DNA of 64,000 nt from Agrobacterium vitis (lineage in GTDB: Bacteria > Pseudomonadota > Alphaproteobacteria > Rhizobiales > Rhizobiaceae): the NCBI RefSeq assembly GCF_014926405.1, contig NZ_JACXXJ020000004.1:1-64000 (forward strand). Reading direction: 5' to 3'. Made by a program: the position numbers and the translations under genes. Each line of letters begins with the position of its first letter. Position 1 is the first letter of the stretch. The notes beneath the pieces were generated by a model. That model had not been told where the DNA came from, ran no database searches, and worked only from the letters and a program-made list of their open reading frames with translations. Positions 55,056 through 64,000 of the stretch are shown here, one piece after another.

Positions 55056-55556
55056 CATCGGCTTTGGCTATGCCGTTCCCGAAGAGCGAAGGTTTCCTTG
55101 GTGCTGACAAAGATCAGATTTTTCTCCATAGTATCGGATGCGCGGAGAACGGCTCCAATCCTTCTCGCAACGGCAATGGAGGCGGCATTGTCAGGGTGAA
55201 TGACGTGAATCGCTTCGGTCCAACCAAGCGCTTAAAAAGTCCAGTTCAGGCAGCGGGTTGCCGCCTCGGTGGCGTATCCCTTGCCCCAAACATCGCGGCT
55301 AAATGCCCAGCCGATCTCTTGACCAGGCCAGCCGGGAGGGGACCACGCGCCAGCGCGGCCTACCCAGCGACCAGTTGCCTTCTCGATTACTGAAAAATTG
55401 CTGTATCCTTGGACGCTCCACGCCACAGGGGCATCCTAAGGGCCGCCGATAAATCGTGTCACTTCCGGGTCAGAGAGGAACGCTGTCCAGTCGGACAGGA
55501 CCGCAGCACCCGGTTGTCGCAGCAGAAGACGCTCGGTTTCTATCACAATGTGCCTC
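55056..55556 (-). pseudogene. GNAT acetyltransferase with two in-frame stops
   Basis: One continuous minus-strand frame reads IETERLLLRQPG, FLSDPEVTRFIGGP, TAG stop, SNFSVIEKATGRWVGR, GQEIGWAFSRDVWGKGYATE, TAA stop, ALGWTEAIHVIHPDNAAS, IAVARRIGAVLRASD. This is the RimJ/RimL-like GNAT fold; the segment after FIGGP is also shortened. Two nonsense codons without frame changes indicate mutational decay rather than indel errors. Confidence 0.78.
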
Positions 55557-56186
55557 ACTCACAGCCGTATCGAGAGCGAGCACATACTGTGGGCATACGA
55601 CAGTTCAATGAACGGGATTGGCGTAAAACCGCCTTACTATCCTCATGCTGAAGCCCCAGGTATCAATCAAAGCAATTCAGTCAAGGTGACAAGGGAACAC
55701 CGCTTACGGAAGATCATGGTAAGTGGTGAGTCATACCGACATCCAGCGGGAAACGCACATGAAATATAAAGAATTGGCCGTCACGGTAAGGACAAGTTCC
55801 GCCGCATTGAGCTAATGCTATGAACTTGCAAGGAAAGAGCAGATGATGTGATCGATCGATCCACGACGTGTGAAACTCCGTTATGTCCAGTGGCCAAATA
55901 AGGTCGAGGCTTTGTTAGGAACTCACGTTGCGGAAATCATCTTGGCCAGTGGTCATACGGCCACATAAAAAGGCCGCACATATGGAAGCAAGCGATCTGA
56001 TCAAAATATCTGAAAAAACACTTGCAAGTCGGAGCCGTCCACATATGGACATACAACAATGATCGACCCAATATGGCCATCGGCGGCATCACGCCGAGGC
56101 AAAAACTGATAATCGCAGCCTAAATTCTACTGATTGGACCCGTTAAATACGGGGGATTACCGACGCATTTCGCTTTGGAAACAAAA
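55557..56186. other. AT-richer intergenic region upstream of the MFS gene
   Basis: No gene is supported. A dyad GTCCA-CATA-TGGAC lies at 56037-56050, and CACATATGGA recurs nearby at about 55977, which could be binding sites for a regulator of the transporter gene. Short imperfect repeats of GTGGCC/GGCCAC type occur around 55890-55970. Confidence 0.4.
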
Positions 56187-57395
56187 ATGGTTCGTAGCTA
56201 TCTCAATTTCGCAAGGGCCAACTGGCAACAACTTCTCTTTGGTGCCCTACTAATGGCGCTCTCTAGCGTCGGCCAGACCGTTTTCGTGTCCGTGTCAGGA
56301 TCGCACTTCCGTAACACGTTCAATCTCAGTGATGGGGGGCTCGGGGCAACCTATGCAGCAGGAACCTTCGCAAGCGCCTTGACACTTACATGGGCGGGAC
56401 GGCTGATAGACTACACGACTGTTCGCCGTTTCACTTGGGCGGTTGCGTCGCTGCTTGCGACCGCCTGTCTACTTGTGGCGATTAGCGCAAATTTTTTCAT
56501 GCTGGCTATAGCCTTCTATTTGCTTCGCCTCGGCGGTCAGGGTCTCATGACGCACACGGCTCTGACCGCGACTGCGCGTGCATTTCCGCAGGATGCCGGC
56601 AAGGCGCTTGGCATCATCGCGCTGGGCCTTTCTGTTGCTCAAGGGCTGCTTCCACTTGGTGGTGTGACCATGATGGAGCACCTTGGATGGCGCACCGCCT
56701 GGGGATTGAATGCGCTCTTCGTCATCGTGGGCGCGGGAGTCGCCCTGATGTTTTTGCCGCGTCAGGGCGACAAGGCGGTCCGAAGCCGGAGAGATCGCTC
56801 CGATGACAATGCTGCAGCAGTTCCAGCCCTTTGGCGCGACGCACGGCTACTCCTGACACTTCCGGCTGTGTTGGCTGGACCGTTCATTGTCACCGGCTTT
56901 TTCTTTCATCAGGCACGACTGGCCGACCAGAAGGAATGGGACGTTGCAACAGTTGCTGCCAATTTCGCTGTGTTTGCGATTGCGCAAGCGATTGCTTCTG
57001 TCGTCGTCGGGCCGATCATCGACAAGGTCGGCCCCAGGAGACTTCTACCGTTTTTCCTCTTGCCGCAGGCACTGGCCATGCTGTTGCTCGGGTGCATAAG
57101 GACTCCGTGGATCGCGCCTGTCTACATGCTGCTTATGGCAACCTCAATGGCACTTGCTTCGACCCTCGCCACCGCCTTGTGGGTCAACTTGTTTGGTCCA
57201 TTGGAATTGGCTAGGGTGCGCTCCTTAGTTGAGGCGGGTACAGTCGTTGCTAGTGGTGCCTCGCCGATTATCATGGGCTTCCTGATCGATTCTGGTGTTT
57301 CGCTTGAGAGGCAAGCACTTGGATGTTTCGTCTATACCATTCTGGCGTCCATGATGGCGTCAGCTGTCAAGCGGACGGCAAGAACTGAGATTTGA
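56187..57395 (+). CDS. MFS-type transporter
   Basis: The 402-aa product (start ATG 56187; TTG 56175 also possible) has about 12 hydrophobic spans and the MFS motif A-like AGRLIDYTTVRRFTW between TM2 and TM3, and a second copy (GPIIDKVGPRRLLPF) between TM8 and TM9. The substrate is not evident. It could be a drug or metabolite exporter; distance to the TyrRS-linked cluster (about 4 kb, with broken IS elements between) makes a link speculative. Confidence 0.87.
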   Translation: MVRSYLNFARANWQQLLFGALLMALSSVGQTVFVSVSGSHFRNTFNLSDGGLGATYAAGTFASALTLTWAGRLIDYTTVRRFTWAVASLLATACLLVAISANFFMLAIAFYLLRLGGQGLMTHTALTATARAFPQDAGKALGIIALGLSVAQGLLPLGGVTMMEHLGWRTAWGLNALFVIVGAGVALMFLPRQGDKAVRSRRDRSDDNAAAVPALWRDARLLLTLPAVLAGPFIVTGFFFHQARLADQKEWDVATVAANFAVFAIAQAIASVVVGPIIDKVGPRRLLPFFLLPQALAMLLLGCIRTPWIAPVYMLLMATSMALASTLATALWVNLFGPLELARVRSLVEAGTVVASGASPIIMGFLIDSGVSLERQALGCFVYTILASMMASAVKRTARTEI

Positions 57396-57760
57396 GGTCG
57401 ACTTACGGAGCCAGCAATTTTCGCCGGAAATTCACGTCTCTCGCCAACATTTGTGGAGGGCGTTCACTTTAGCCACAATTTTTGAGCCGGACCCAAAAGC
57501 TGCCTTCCGCTCTTGGCTCCCTATCAATCATCGAGCACTGCTACAGCAGTACCATTTCGTTCGCAGTCGGACCCTTCCCTCTGGTATGTCGACAGCGCGG
57601 TAATATATCGCCAATCGAGGCATGCGATCCGCCCAGGGCACGAATTGAGAACAATAATCATCTGGACTTGTCCCGTTTTATTTCCGCCTCGTTATCTCGT
57701 TTCGGCGGTTTGTTGTTCGAATTGAGCGGGTGATATTCCTCCCAACGAGGGATGCCTTCT
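57396..57760. other. Intergenic region, no gene supported
   Basis: The stretch separates the MFS gene from the left terminus of the Tn3-type element. No gene or repeat was recognised. Confidence 0.4.
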
Positions 57761-57805
57761 GGGACTGGCACAAGAACTGTTCAAAATCATACGGTAGCCA
57801 TGAAC
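57761..57805 (+). repeat. Left terminal inverted repeat of the Tn3-type element
   Basis: About 35 of 45 positions match the reverse complement of 60908-60952. The core CAAGAACTG, then TCAAAATCATACG is nearly identical; the outermost ten bases are less well conserved. Confidence 0.85.
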
Positions 57806-57914
57806 GTATTAAGAACCTGCATTTGACAGCAATGGTGCCCTTGGAATCCATTTGCCAATTCTTCTCGATCCATTTTCATGTTCCCTGAACACGTTTGATT
57901 TCAGGAGACCAGTG

Positions 57915-60895
57915 ATGGGTCGCAGAAAGCTCCTTAAAAGTGATGAGAGACGAGCGGTTTTCGGAGTGCCGACCAGCGACGATGGTTTAATCCGGCACTA
58001 CACGCTATCCCTTTCCGATCGGCTTGAGATTCAGACCCCCGCCGCCGGCCGCCCAACCAACTCGGCTTCGCCGTCCAACTCTGTCTCATGCGCTATCCCG
58101 GGCGAACATTGATGTCGGGGGAGAGCCTACCCCTGGCAACACTCGGGTTCATTGCTCGACAACTCGATATTGAACCACACGAGTTCAATCTTTATGCGCG
58201 CCGCCAACCGACACGGATGGAGCATGTCGCCTTTCTGTTGAGCTATCTGGGAATGCGAACGCCGACTTCTGAAGATCGACGGATGGCACTATCGGCCGCC
58301 ATTGAGGTGGCTGCGGCAACAGATAAGGGCGTTACCATCGTTAACGCGATTGTAGCAGCGTTTCGCGAGCGCAATGTTTTGCTGCCTGCGGAGGACGTGA
58401 TCGAAAGGCTTGGGCTTGCTGCACGCGCTGTTGCTCGCCGCCGAGCAGAAGCGGCATTGTTGGCGGGTTTCTCCGAAGCGCGTTTGGTCAATCTCGACAA
58501 TCTTCTTAAGGTAGATCCGAAGATTGAGCACACTCGCTTTCATTGGATTAGGTCTGCCCCCGATGGGCCAAGCGGTGATAACCTCGACGGATTGATGGAG
58601 AGACTGGCGTTCATCCGATCCTTGGAGATCGATCCTCAGCTTCAGAGCCGAATTCATCCGGAACGCTGGAACCAAATGGTTCGCGAAGGAGACGTTACAC
58701 CGGCGTGGCTTATCGCCGACTTCAATACCGCACGCCGTCGGGCAACTATCGTCTCCCAGCTTATCAAACTCATACAGAAGCTGACCGATGATGCGGTAAC
58801 AATGTTCTGCAAACTGATAGGGCGTTTGTTTTCTCAGGCAAACAACAGAAAAAAGCAGCGCCGCACCGACGCGCATCATGAAACGGCAAAGGCGCTCAGG
58901 CTGTTTAGAGACACGCTGCGCGCGCTCGTTATCGCCGACCAGACCGGGGCGGATGCATTGGACACGATCGACCGGCAGGTGGGATGGCACAAATTGCTGC
59001 AGGCAAAGCCTCTTGTTGAAGCGATGGTCGAGGACGCTGATCCAGACCCGCTCTTGCTGGCGGTCGAGCGCTATGGCGGCGTGCGCAAATATGCCCCCAT
59101 GTTCCTGCAAGCCTTCACTTTTCGCTCATCACGCCGGCATGATCCCCTGCTTGCTGCGCTCGACATGCTGAAGTTGCTTTCTAACGACGGGCGGCGGGGG
59201 CTGCCCACTCGGTTTCCAGTCGGCCATCTGCGGGAGCAGACGCGCAAGCTGATCTCTCGGCAGGACAAACCTGACCGCCGTCTCTACGAGATCGCAACCT
59301 TAGCCGTATTGCGAGACAGATTACGTTCCGCGGACGTCTGGGTAGAAGGTAGTAAATCATATCGGCCCATGGATGAACTCCTAATGCCAATGCCAGCATT
59401 TAGAACACTTAAGGAAGACGGTGACCTTGGACTTGGCGTCCAGAGCGATGGCGCTGCCTACCTTTCTGAGGCGGCCCAAGCTCTCGACTTCAATCTCCAG
59501 CAGCTCGCCTATCGTGCCCGAAACGGAAAACTTGACGGTGTCCGCCTAGAACACGGCAAGTTGCTCGTCACACCTCTCTCGAGCGAAATACCCGCAGAGG
59601 CAGAAGAATTGAATTGGGAATTGAGCGGTATGTATCCACTCGTCGAAGTTCCGGATTTACTCAAAGAGGTTCATGAATGGACCAGGTTTGCCGATCAATT
59701 TACGCATGTGCGCACCGGCGATCCTCCGCGTAATAGTTCAGCGATGTTGGCCGGCGTTCTCGCCGATGGCACCAATCTCGGGCCCAAACGGATGGCGATA
59801 GCGTCGAAGGGAATCAGCGCTCATCAGATCAGCTGGATGCGGATGTTTCATGCGCGTGCTGAAACGTATCGAACAGCCCAGGCCTGTATTTCCGATGCCC
59901 ATTCCCGCCATCCCCACGCTCAGCTATGGGGTAATGGTGCGACGGCATCGTCTGATGGCCAATTCTTCCGAGCGAGTGACCGTGCCGCCAAGCGCGCCGA
60001 TATTAACCTGCACTATGGTAGCGAGCCCGGCATCAAGTTCTACAGCCATCTCTCCGACCAGTATGGTTATTTCAGCATCCTGCCGATCAGTCCAACTGAA
60101 AGCGAGGCAGCCTATGTACTCGACGGCCTGTTCGATCATGAGACGGCACTCGAGATTAAAGAGCATTTTACCGATACCGGTGGTGCCAGCGACAACGTCT
60201 TTGCGTTGTTCGCCCTGCTCGATAAACGGTTCTCGCCTCGACTGCGCAATCTTAACGATCGGAAATTCCATACGTTTGAGAAACCGGACATCTATTCAGG
60301 ACTGGAGGGCCATATTGGTGCGCCAATTAACGGCGATCTGACTCTGGCCCATTGGGACGATCTACTGCATTTGGCCGCTTCGATTAAAATGAAGATGGTT
60401 GCTCCCTCGGCAATTCTGAAAAAACTAGCGGCCTCGCCCAACCCGAGCCAGCTCGCGAAGGCACTGCGAGAGCTGGGGCGGCTTGAGCGGTCGCTATTCA
60501 TGATTGAATGGTATTCCGGCCCGGCGTTACGGCGGCGTTGTCAAGCGGGATTGAACAAGGGTGAGGCTGCCCACAAACTCAAGCGGGCCGTCTTTTTCCA
60601 CGAGCGTGGTGAAATTCGTGACCGTTCGTTTGAAAGTCAGGCGTTTCGGGCGTCCGGCCTCAATCTCGTCGTCAGCGCAATCGTCCACTGGAACACCATT
60701 TATCTCAGCCGAGCTGTGCAGCACCTCCGTCAGAAACGCCGCATCATTCCGAATGATATGCTCAAGCATGTTTCACCGTTGAGTTGGGAACATATCAATT
60801 TGACAGGTATCTATACATGGGACGAGCCGCCAAGCTTCGCGGATAGTGGTTTCAGGCCGCTGAGAACTTCAACCGCTATAGCGCGGGCAGCCTGA
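57915..60895 (+). pseudogene. tnpA: Tn3-family TnpA transposase with one early frameshift
   Basis: The start is ATG 57915 (MGRRKLLKSDERRAVFGVP). The first frame is lost near a run of five C at 58036-58040; the expected QLGFAVQLCLMRYPGRTL follows in the next frame, which then continues without interruption for about 930 codons to 60895. The DDE region is recognisable in SDQYGYFSILPISPTESEA, YVLDGLFDHE, and RFSPRLRNLNDRK, plus the late SRAVQHLRQKRRIIPN, LLKHVSPLSWEHINLTG-like end. A one-base change would restore a full 990-aa transposase. Confidence 0.87.
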
Positions 60896-60907
60896 AGTTC
60901 GTTGTTT

Positions 60908-60952
60908 GTTCACGGTTAGCGTATGATTTTGAGCAGTTCTTGCTCTGACCCC
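60908..60952 (-). repeat. Right terminal inverted repeat of the Tn3-type element
   Basis: The outer end, read on the minus strand, starts with GGGGTC as in many Tn3-family termini. It pairs with 57761-57805 and lies 12 bp beyond the tnpA stop. Confidence 0.85.
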
Positions 60953-61218
60953 TTACTGAAAGGGCGACGATGGCAGCGGCCGCCTTCCCAAAAGAGAACA
61001 TAGAACGGAAGTTAGTCCAGCGGATCCGGCGCCACGCGAACGGCAAGTGCCGTTTTCCCAAAATCTGTTCCCAAATGAGTTTTCTGCAAACGCCCCCCGA
61101 CAGGAAAATGGGAATTCTCGCGTGGTGCAAAAGACACGTTTTTCGACACCACGTAACTTGTTTCAGCGAAGCCTCCTAATGGCGGCCTACACACAGGCGA
61201 CAACGCGCGACACCTAAC

Positions 61219-61444
61219 GTCTCGCAAAAGATGCTTACAGCATCTTCGGGAGCTCGAAGAGGACGGGGTCGTGCTTCGGACTGTACATCACCAAATCCCT
61301 CCGAAAGTAGAATATAGACTGACAGATGAGGGACTAGGCTTGGAACCGGTGTTCTCAGCGCTCATGGCTTGGGGGCAGTTTCAAGATGATGCCCAAGACG
61401 AGCGTGCGCAGAGCTGGCTACATCCAGAAGATGTTTCAGCGTAA
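61219..61444 (+). pseudogene. HxlR-family regulator, C-terminal remnant
   Basis: VSQKMLT, then one base shifted QHLRELEEDGVVLRTVHHQI and PPKVEYRLTDEGLGLEP to a stop at 61442-61444. This is the winged-helix wing and C-terminal helix of HxlR regulators. The first half is absent, presumably lost with insertion of the adjacent Tn3-type element. Confidence 0.75.
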
Positions 61445-61461
61445 AGACGATCTCTTTCGCC

Positions 61462-62295
61462 TTAAACGCTCAGCCGTATTTGGTCTGCATTCTTATCGAC
61501 AGAGACCGGCGTGATCTGTCCGTAGACAACCACCCGAATGTCGGGCCGATCCTCGTAAACGAGCACATTGAGCTGGTAATGTTGCCAACCCTTTAGAGGG
61601 TCGTACAATTCCTTCTCGCTGTCGCCAGTTCGCACGACCTCCGGGTCGGTCCACCAATCCCTAGTAATGGGAAAATTGTTCGTGATGTTATCCAGAAGAG
61701 CGCGAAGAATGGGGTCCTTGCCACCCGTTAGATAATCGTGGCGGGCCTTCAAAAACATCAGCCTCGCCATAGATTGCCAGTCTCGCACGCGCTCCCGGTA
61801 CTCATCGGAAAAAAATACGACGCGAAGCATGTTCGGATTTTCTTCTGTGAAACCGGAAAAAAGTGCGGCGGCGGCGCTATTGGATGCCAGTACATCCCAT
61901 CGCCTGTTGAGAATGTAAGCCGGGTCCGGCAAGCCGTTGATCATGTTCACGAGGCCCAAAGGCAAAGCCGACTGCTCTGCCGAACTTGTTTTAAGATTTC
62001 GGCCCGCGAGGGCGTAAAGATGTTCCTGTTGTGCGCGGTCAAGCCTCAAGCCGCGTACGAGGCGAGCGAGAAAATCGTCAGAGACCTGAATGTCTCGTCC
62101 CTGCTCGAACCAAGTGTACCATGTTAGGCCAACACCCGCCAACGTCGCGACCTCCTCGCGGCGAAGGCCCTTCGTGCGTCTTCGCGGGCCTATGGCGATC
62201 CCAAGGTCTTCCGGAGAGGCATGTTGTCGGCAGTGTCGAGCAAATTCGGACAACGCGTGGCGCTCCGCAACGCGTGCCAATCGATCAGACGCCAT
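61462..62295 (-). CDS. XRE-family regulator with MmyB-like ligand-binding domain
   Basis: The 277-aa product has an N-terminal HTH (RRTKGLRREEVATLAGVGLT, WYTWFEQGRDIQVSDDFLAR) and a C-terminal MmyB-like PAS-type domain (PAYILNRRWDVLASNSAAA, WWTDPEVVRTG, YQLNVLVYEDRPDIRVVVY). Such regulators often control a divergently transcribed oxidoreductase, as here. The intergenic region of 99 bp contains TGTTACTGTCG and ACAGTAAC-like dyads (about 62303-62335), a possible operator. Confidence 0.87.
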   Translation of the reverse strand: MASDRLARVAERHALSEFARHCRQHASPEDLGIAIGPRRRTKGLRREEVATLAGVGLTWYTWFEQGRDIQVSDDFLARLVRGLRLDRAQQEHLYALAGRNLKTSSAEQSALPLGLVNMINGLPDPAYILNRRWDVLASNSAAAALFSGFTEENPNMLRVVFFSDEYRERVRDWQSMARLMFLKARHDYLTGGKDPILRALLDNITNNFPITRDWWTDPEVVRTGDSEKELYDPLKGWQHYQLNVLVYEDRPDIRVVVYGQITPVSVDKNADQIRLSV

Positions 62296-62394
62296 CGTAC
62301 ACTCCTGTTAGTCTATTACGACAGTAACAGCATAAAAGTCATATAGTAACAGCTTGATGGCATGTCTATGGATTTCCTGCAAAGGAGAAAGCAG

Positions 62395-63279
62395 ATGTCA
62401 GTTTCAGTTATTGGCCTTGGAAAAATAGGATCGGAGATCGTTCCGCATCTTCTATCGCTCGGGGAAGTAAAGGTCTGGAACCGTTCGCAGGCTGCAGTCG
62501 ACAGAGCGGTCGAACTGGGCGCAACGGCAGCAAAAGACCTGAGCGATGCTTTCGCTTCCGATCTGGTCATCTCAGCTCTTTTCGATGACCAAGCCGTTCT
62601 AGCGACCATGACATCCGAACTCATTTCTCAGGCGGCGCCACAGACCCTGCACGTTTGCCTGTCGACGCTCAGCCCCGATCTTGCAGATGACCTCGCAAGG
62701 TTGCACGCGGTTGCGGGTGTTGGATATCTGTCGGCACCGCTGTTTGGCAGACCGGAGGCCGTACAACTACAGGCGGCCAATATCTGCGTGGCAGGGAATG
62801 CTGAACTCATTGAAAGGGCCCGTCCCTATCTCGAAACCTTCGGCCGTCTCTGGCCGATTGGTCAGGAACCCCGTCAGGCCAATGTTGCAAAGCTCTGTGG
62901 CAACTATCTCATTGGCGCAGCAGTCGCAGCCATGGCGGAGGCAACGGCTATTCTTAACATGCAAGGAGCTGATGCTGACGCCTTCATGTCCTTGATGACC
63001 AAAACGCTGTTTTCCTGCCCGATCTACAAAAATTACGCTCCCTCTGTCACCGGCACTCGGCCGCTCCCTCCGACCGGACTAGCTTTGCCAATGAAGGATA
63101 TGGAACTGCTCGCCGCGGTCGCCGGGAACGATACAGCAAAGACGGGCATCCTTGCGGCATTGCGTGAACAACTGTCTCGCGCGGCGACAATGGGCCTCGG
63201 AGCCGATGACTGGTCCGTCGCCTTAGCCGGACTGGCACGTCATGGCCATGCCCACGCCCCAAACGATCCTTCAAACTAA
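62395..63279 (+). CDS. NAD(P)-dependent dehydrogenase, 6PGDH/imine-reductase-like
   Basis: The 294-aa protein starts at ATG 62395 after AAAGGAG. Its Rossmann motif is VIGLGKIGSEI with NRS for NADP phosphate contact. The beta-hydroxyacid dehydrogenase features follow: STLSPDLADDLARLHA, APLFGRPEAVQLQAANICVAG (split here as APLFGRPEA), VAKLCGNYLIGAAVAAMAEA with the catalytic-Lys position, and PLPPTGLALPMKDMEL at the end. Imine reductases and 6-phosphogluconate dehydrogenase-like proteins share this layout. Substrate is unknown; the divergent XRE/MmyB-like gene probably regulates it. Confidence 0.85.
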   Translation: MSVSVIGLGKIGSEIVPHLLSLGEVKVWNRSQAAVDRAVELGATAAKDLSDAFASDLVISALFDDQAVLATMTSELISQAAPQTLHVCLSTLSPDLADDLARLHAVAGVGYLSAPLFGRPEAVQLQAANICVAGNAELIERARPYLETFGRLWPIGQEPRQANVAKLCGNYLIGAAVAAMAEATAILNMQGADADAFMSLMTKTLFSCPIYKNYAPSVTGTRPLPPTGLALPMKDMELLAAVAGNDTAKTGILAALREQLSRAATMGLGADDWSVALAGLARHGHAHAPNDPSN

Positions 63280-63478
63280 TGCAGTGAGTGCATAGACAAC
63301 CGATAAGAGGCGACTCGGGGAGAACAGCTTGGGAGCTAAGGGGATGTGCCGCCTTGAACGGATGTGAACCGACGACAATCTTATAGCTGGCCACATGCAC
63401 AATAAAGATTCTCGAATATTTATGCGCGGCAGAGCACCACAGACTTGATGTTTTGTCCCTTATGGGTTACATAATGTG

Positions 63479-63775
63479 ATGTTCACGATTAGACGCACCC
63501 GTGATTATGCGGACTGGATCAAAAAGCTAAAAGACTTCCGCACCCGAGCTCGAATTGCAGACCGTATTGATCGCCTAGCCGCAGGAAATCCTGGCGATGT
63601 AAAGCCGGTGGGCGGCGGCGTGAGCGAACTCCGCATTGACTACGGGCCCGGCTATCGGGTCTATTTTGTCCGGGACGGATCGGTCGTTTATGTTCTTCTC
63701 TGTGGCGGCGACAAGAGTACCCAAGACAAAGACATTCGATTGGCCAAAAAGCTAGCGCAGCAATTGAAGGAGTGA
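63479..63775 (+). CDS. HigB/RelE-like addiction module toxin
   Basis: The 98-aa product starts at ATG 63479 (MFTIRRTRDYADWIKKL). It has the family pattern RARIADRIDRLAAGNPGD, GGGVSELRIDYGPGYRVYF, VVYVLLCGGDKSTQDKDIR. These small toxins are mRNA interferases of the phage-derived addiction module killer type. The antitoxin gene follows after 4 bp. The module is distinct from the HigBA-like pair at 21657-22410. Confidence 0.85.
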   Translation: MFTIRRTRDYADWIKKLKDFRTRARIADRIDRLAAGNPGDVKPVGGGVSELRIDYGPGYRVYFVRDGSVVYVLLCGGDKSTQDKDIRLAKKLAQQLKE

Positions 63776-63779
63776 CCGC

Positions 63780-64000
63780 ATGCCACTTGAGACATTTGAG
63801 TACGACTCCGCCGAGTTCCTTGGAAGTGAGGAAGCTATTACGGAATATCTTTTAGCTGCCAGCGAAGATGGCGACGCAAACCATATCGCTCGCGCTCTCG
63901 GTGTTGTTGCGCGCGCGCGCGGCATGTCGGATCTTTCTCGGAACACCGGGCTTACCCGACCTGCTCTCTACCGGGCATTGAGTGGGGATGGCAACCCAGA
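63780..64000 (+). CDS. Antitoxin of the addiction module, cut by the window end
   Basis: The visible 73 residues read MPLETFEYDSAEFLGSEEAI, EYLLAASEDGDANHIARALG and then an HTH (MSDLSRNTGLTRPALYRALS). This is the HTH antidote protein family that pairs with the upstream toxin. The C-terminus, about 25 residues, is outside the window. Confidence 0.83.
   Translation, partial: MPLETFEYDSAEFLGSEEAITEYLLAASEDGDANHIARALGVVARARGMSDLSRNTGLTRPALYRALSGDGNP

Larger units (their letters stand above)
57761..60952. mobile_element. Tn3-family transposon carrying only tnpA
   Basis: Related terminal inverted repeats bound the element. The right end read inward begins GGGGTCAGAGCAAGAACTGC, the left end GGGACTGGCACAAGAACTGT, and both go on to TCAAAATCATACG. 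Inside is one transposase gene, with no resolvase and no passenger. The flanking five bases differ (CTTCT and TTACT), so no target duplication is visible. It may be a derivative that relied on a helper, or a decayed copy. Confidence 0.85.

Noticed and set aside
57756..60957. Target-site duplication of the Tn3-type element
   Set aside because: The five bases at the two outer ends (CTTCT and TTACT) are not identical, so a simple insertion duplication cannot be claimed.
61121..61153. CGTGGTG/CACCACG stem beside the Tn3-type element as a possible second IS end
   Set aside because: No transposase or partner copy is associated and the stem is only seven pairs.

Overview
The window looks like a plasmid, or large accessory replicon segment, of a Rhizobiaceae bacterium (Agrobacterium/Rhizobium group). 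The support is a VirD4/TraG coupling-protein remnant, DUF736, DUF1419, DUF7007-type, Toprim and giant methyltransferase-helicase genes typical of rhizobial plasmids, imuA/dnaE2 remnants, a DUF1127 gene, an alpha-r14-like sRNA and an Agrobacterium-style orphan vgrG island. No rRNA, tRNA, CRISPR array, repABC operon or origin was seen. Gene content is a mosaic of accessory modules separated by broken mobile elements.

Layout. 1-1.9 kb: IS6-family end fused to a virD4/traG 3' remnant, two overlapping small plasmid genes and a WGR gene. 2.3-9.4 kb: type VI secretion cargo island made of vgrG (N-terminal half frameshifted), a DUF2169 adaptor, a DUF4150/PAAR effector with an HNH-like C-terminus, two candidate immunity genes and a two-domain AP2-like protein. 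9.6-12.8 kb: IS5 remnant, second WGR gene, and an HU gene split by a complete group II intron. 12.8-29.5 kb: mostly minus-strand plasmid-maintenance block (DUF736, DUF7007-type, ParB-like, a methyltransferase/helicase giant with a deleted catalytic core, DUF1419, Toprim), interrupted by an AraC/SDR pair, a bdcR/bdcA pair and a HigBA-like toxin-antitoxin. 30-44 kb: AbiEi/AbiEii, metallophosphoesterase, dnaE2 3' half joined to an SDR tail, a membrane protein, HipBA, imuA remnant, a four-hairpin anti-Shine-Dalgarno sRNA, DUF1127, a DEDDh exonuclease, and a two-gene operon of a TauD-like dioxygenase with a HEPN/zinc-ribbon protein.

44.2-52.1 kb is the most unusual part: a seven-gene, same-strand, lower-G+C cluster encoding an unknown 214-aa protein, two PhyH-type Fe(II)/2-oxoglutarate dioxygenases, a B12-type radical SAM enzyme, a DUF885-like metalloprotein, a TylF/MycF-type methyltransferase and a divergent tyrosyl-tRNA synthetase. 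The simplest reading is a small-molecule pathway with a resistant TyrRS as producer immunity, formally like agrocin 84 and its resistant LeuRS on pAgK84. This is an inference; no similar cluster is known to me. A perfect 24-bp tandem repeat sits in its probable leader.

52.1-64 kb: IS110 remnant, decayed IS66 element, GNAT pseudogene, MFS transporter, a Tn3-type element with recognisable terminal inverted repeats and a frameshifted transposase, HxlR remnant, an XRE/MmyB-like regulator divergent from an imine-reductase-like dehydrogenase, and a second HigBA-like module cut by the window end. Start codons, promoters and operators are read by eye; family assignments rest on remembered motifs, not on searches.
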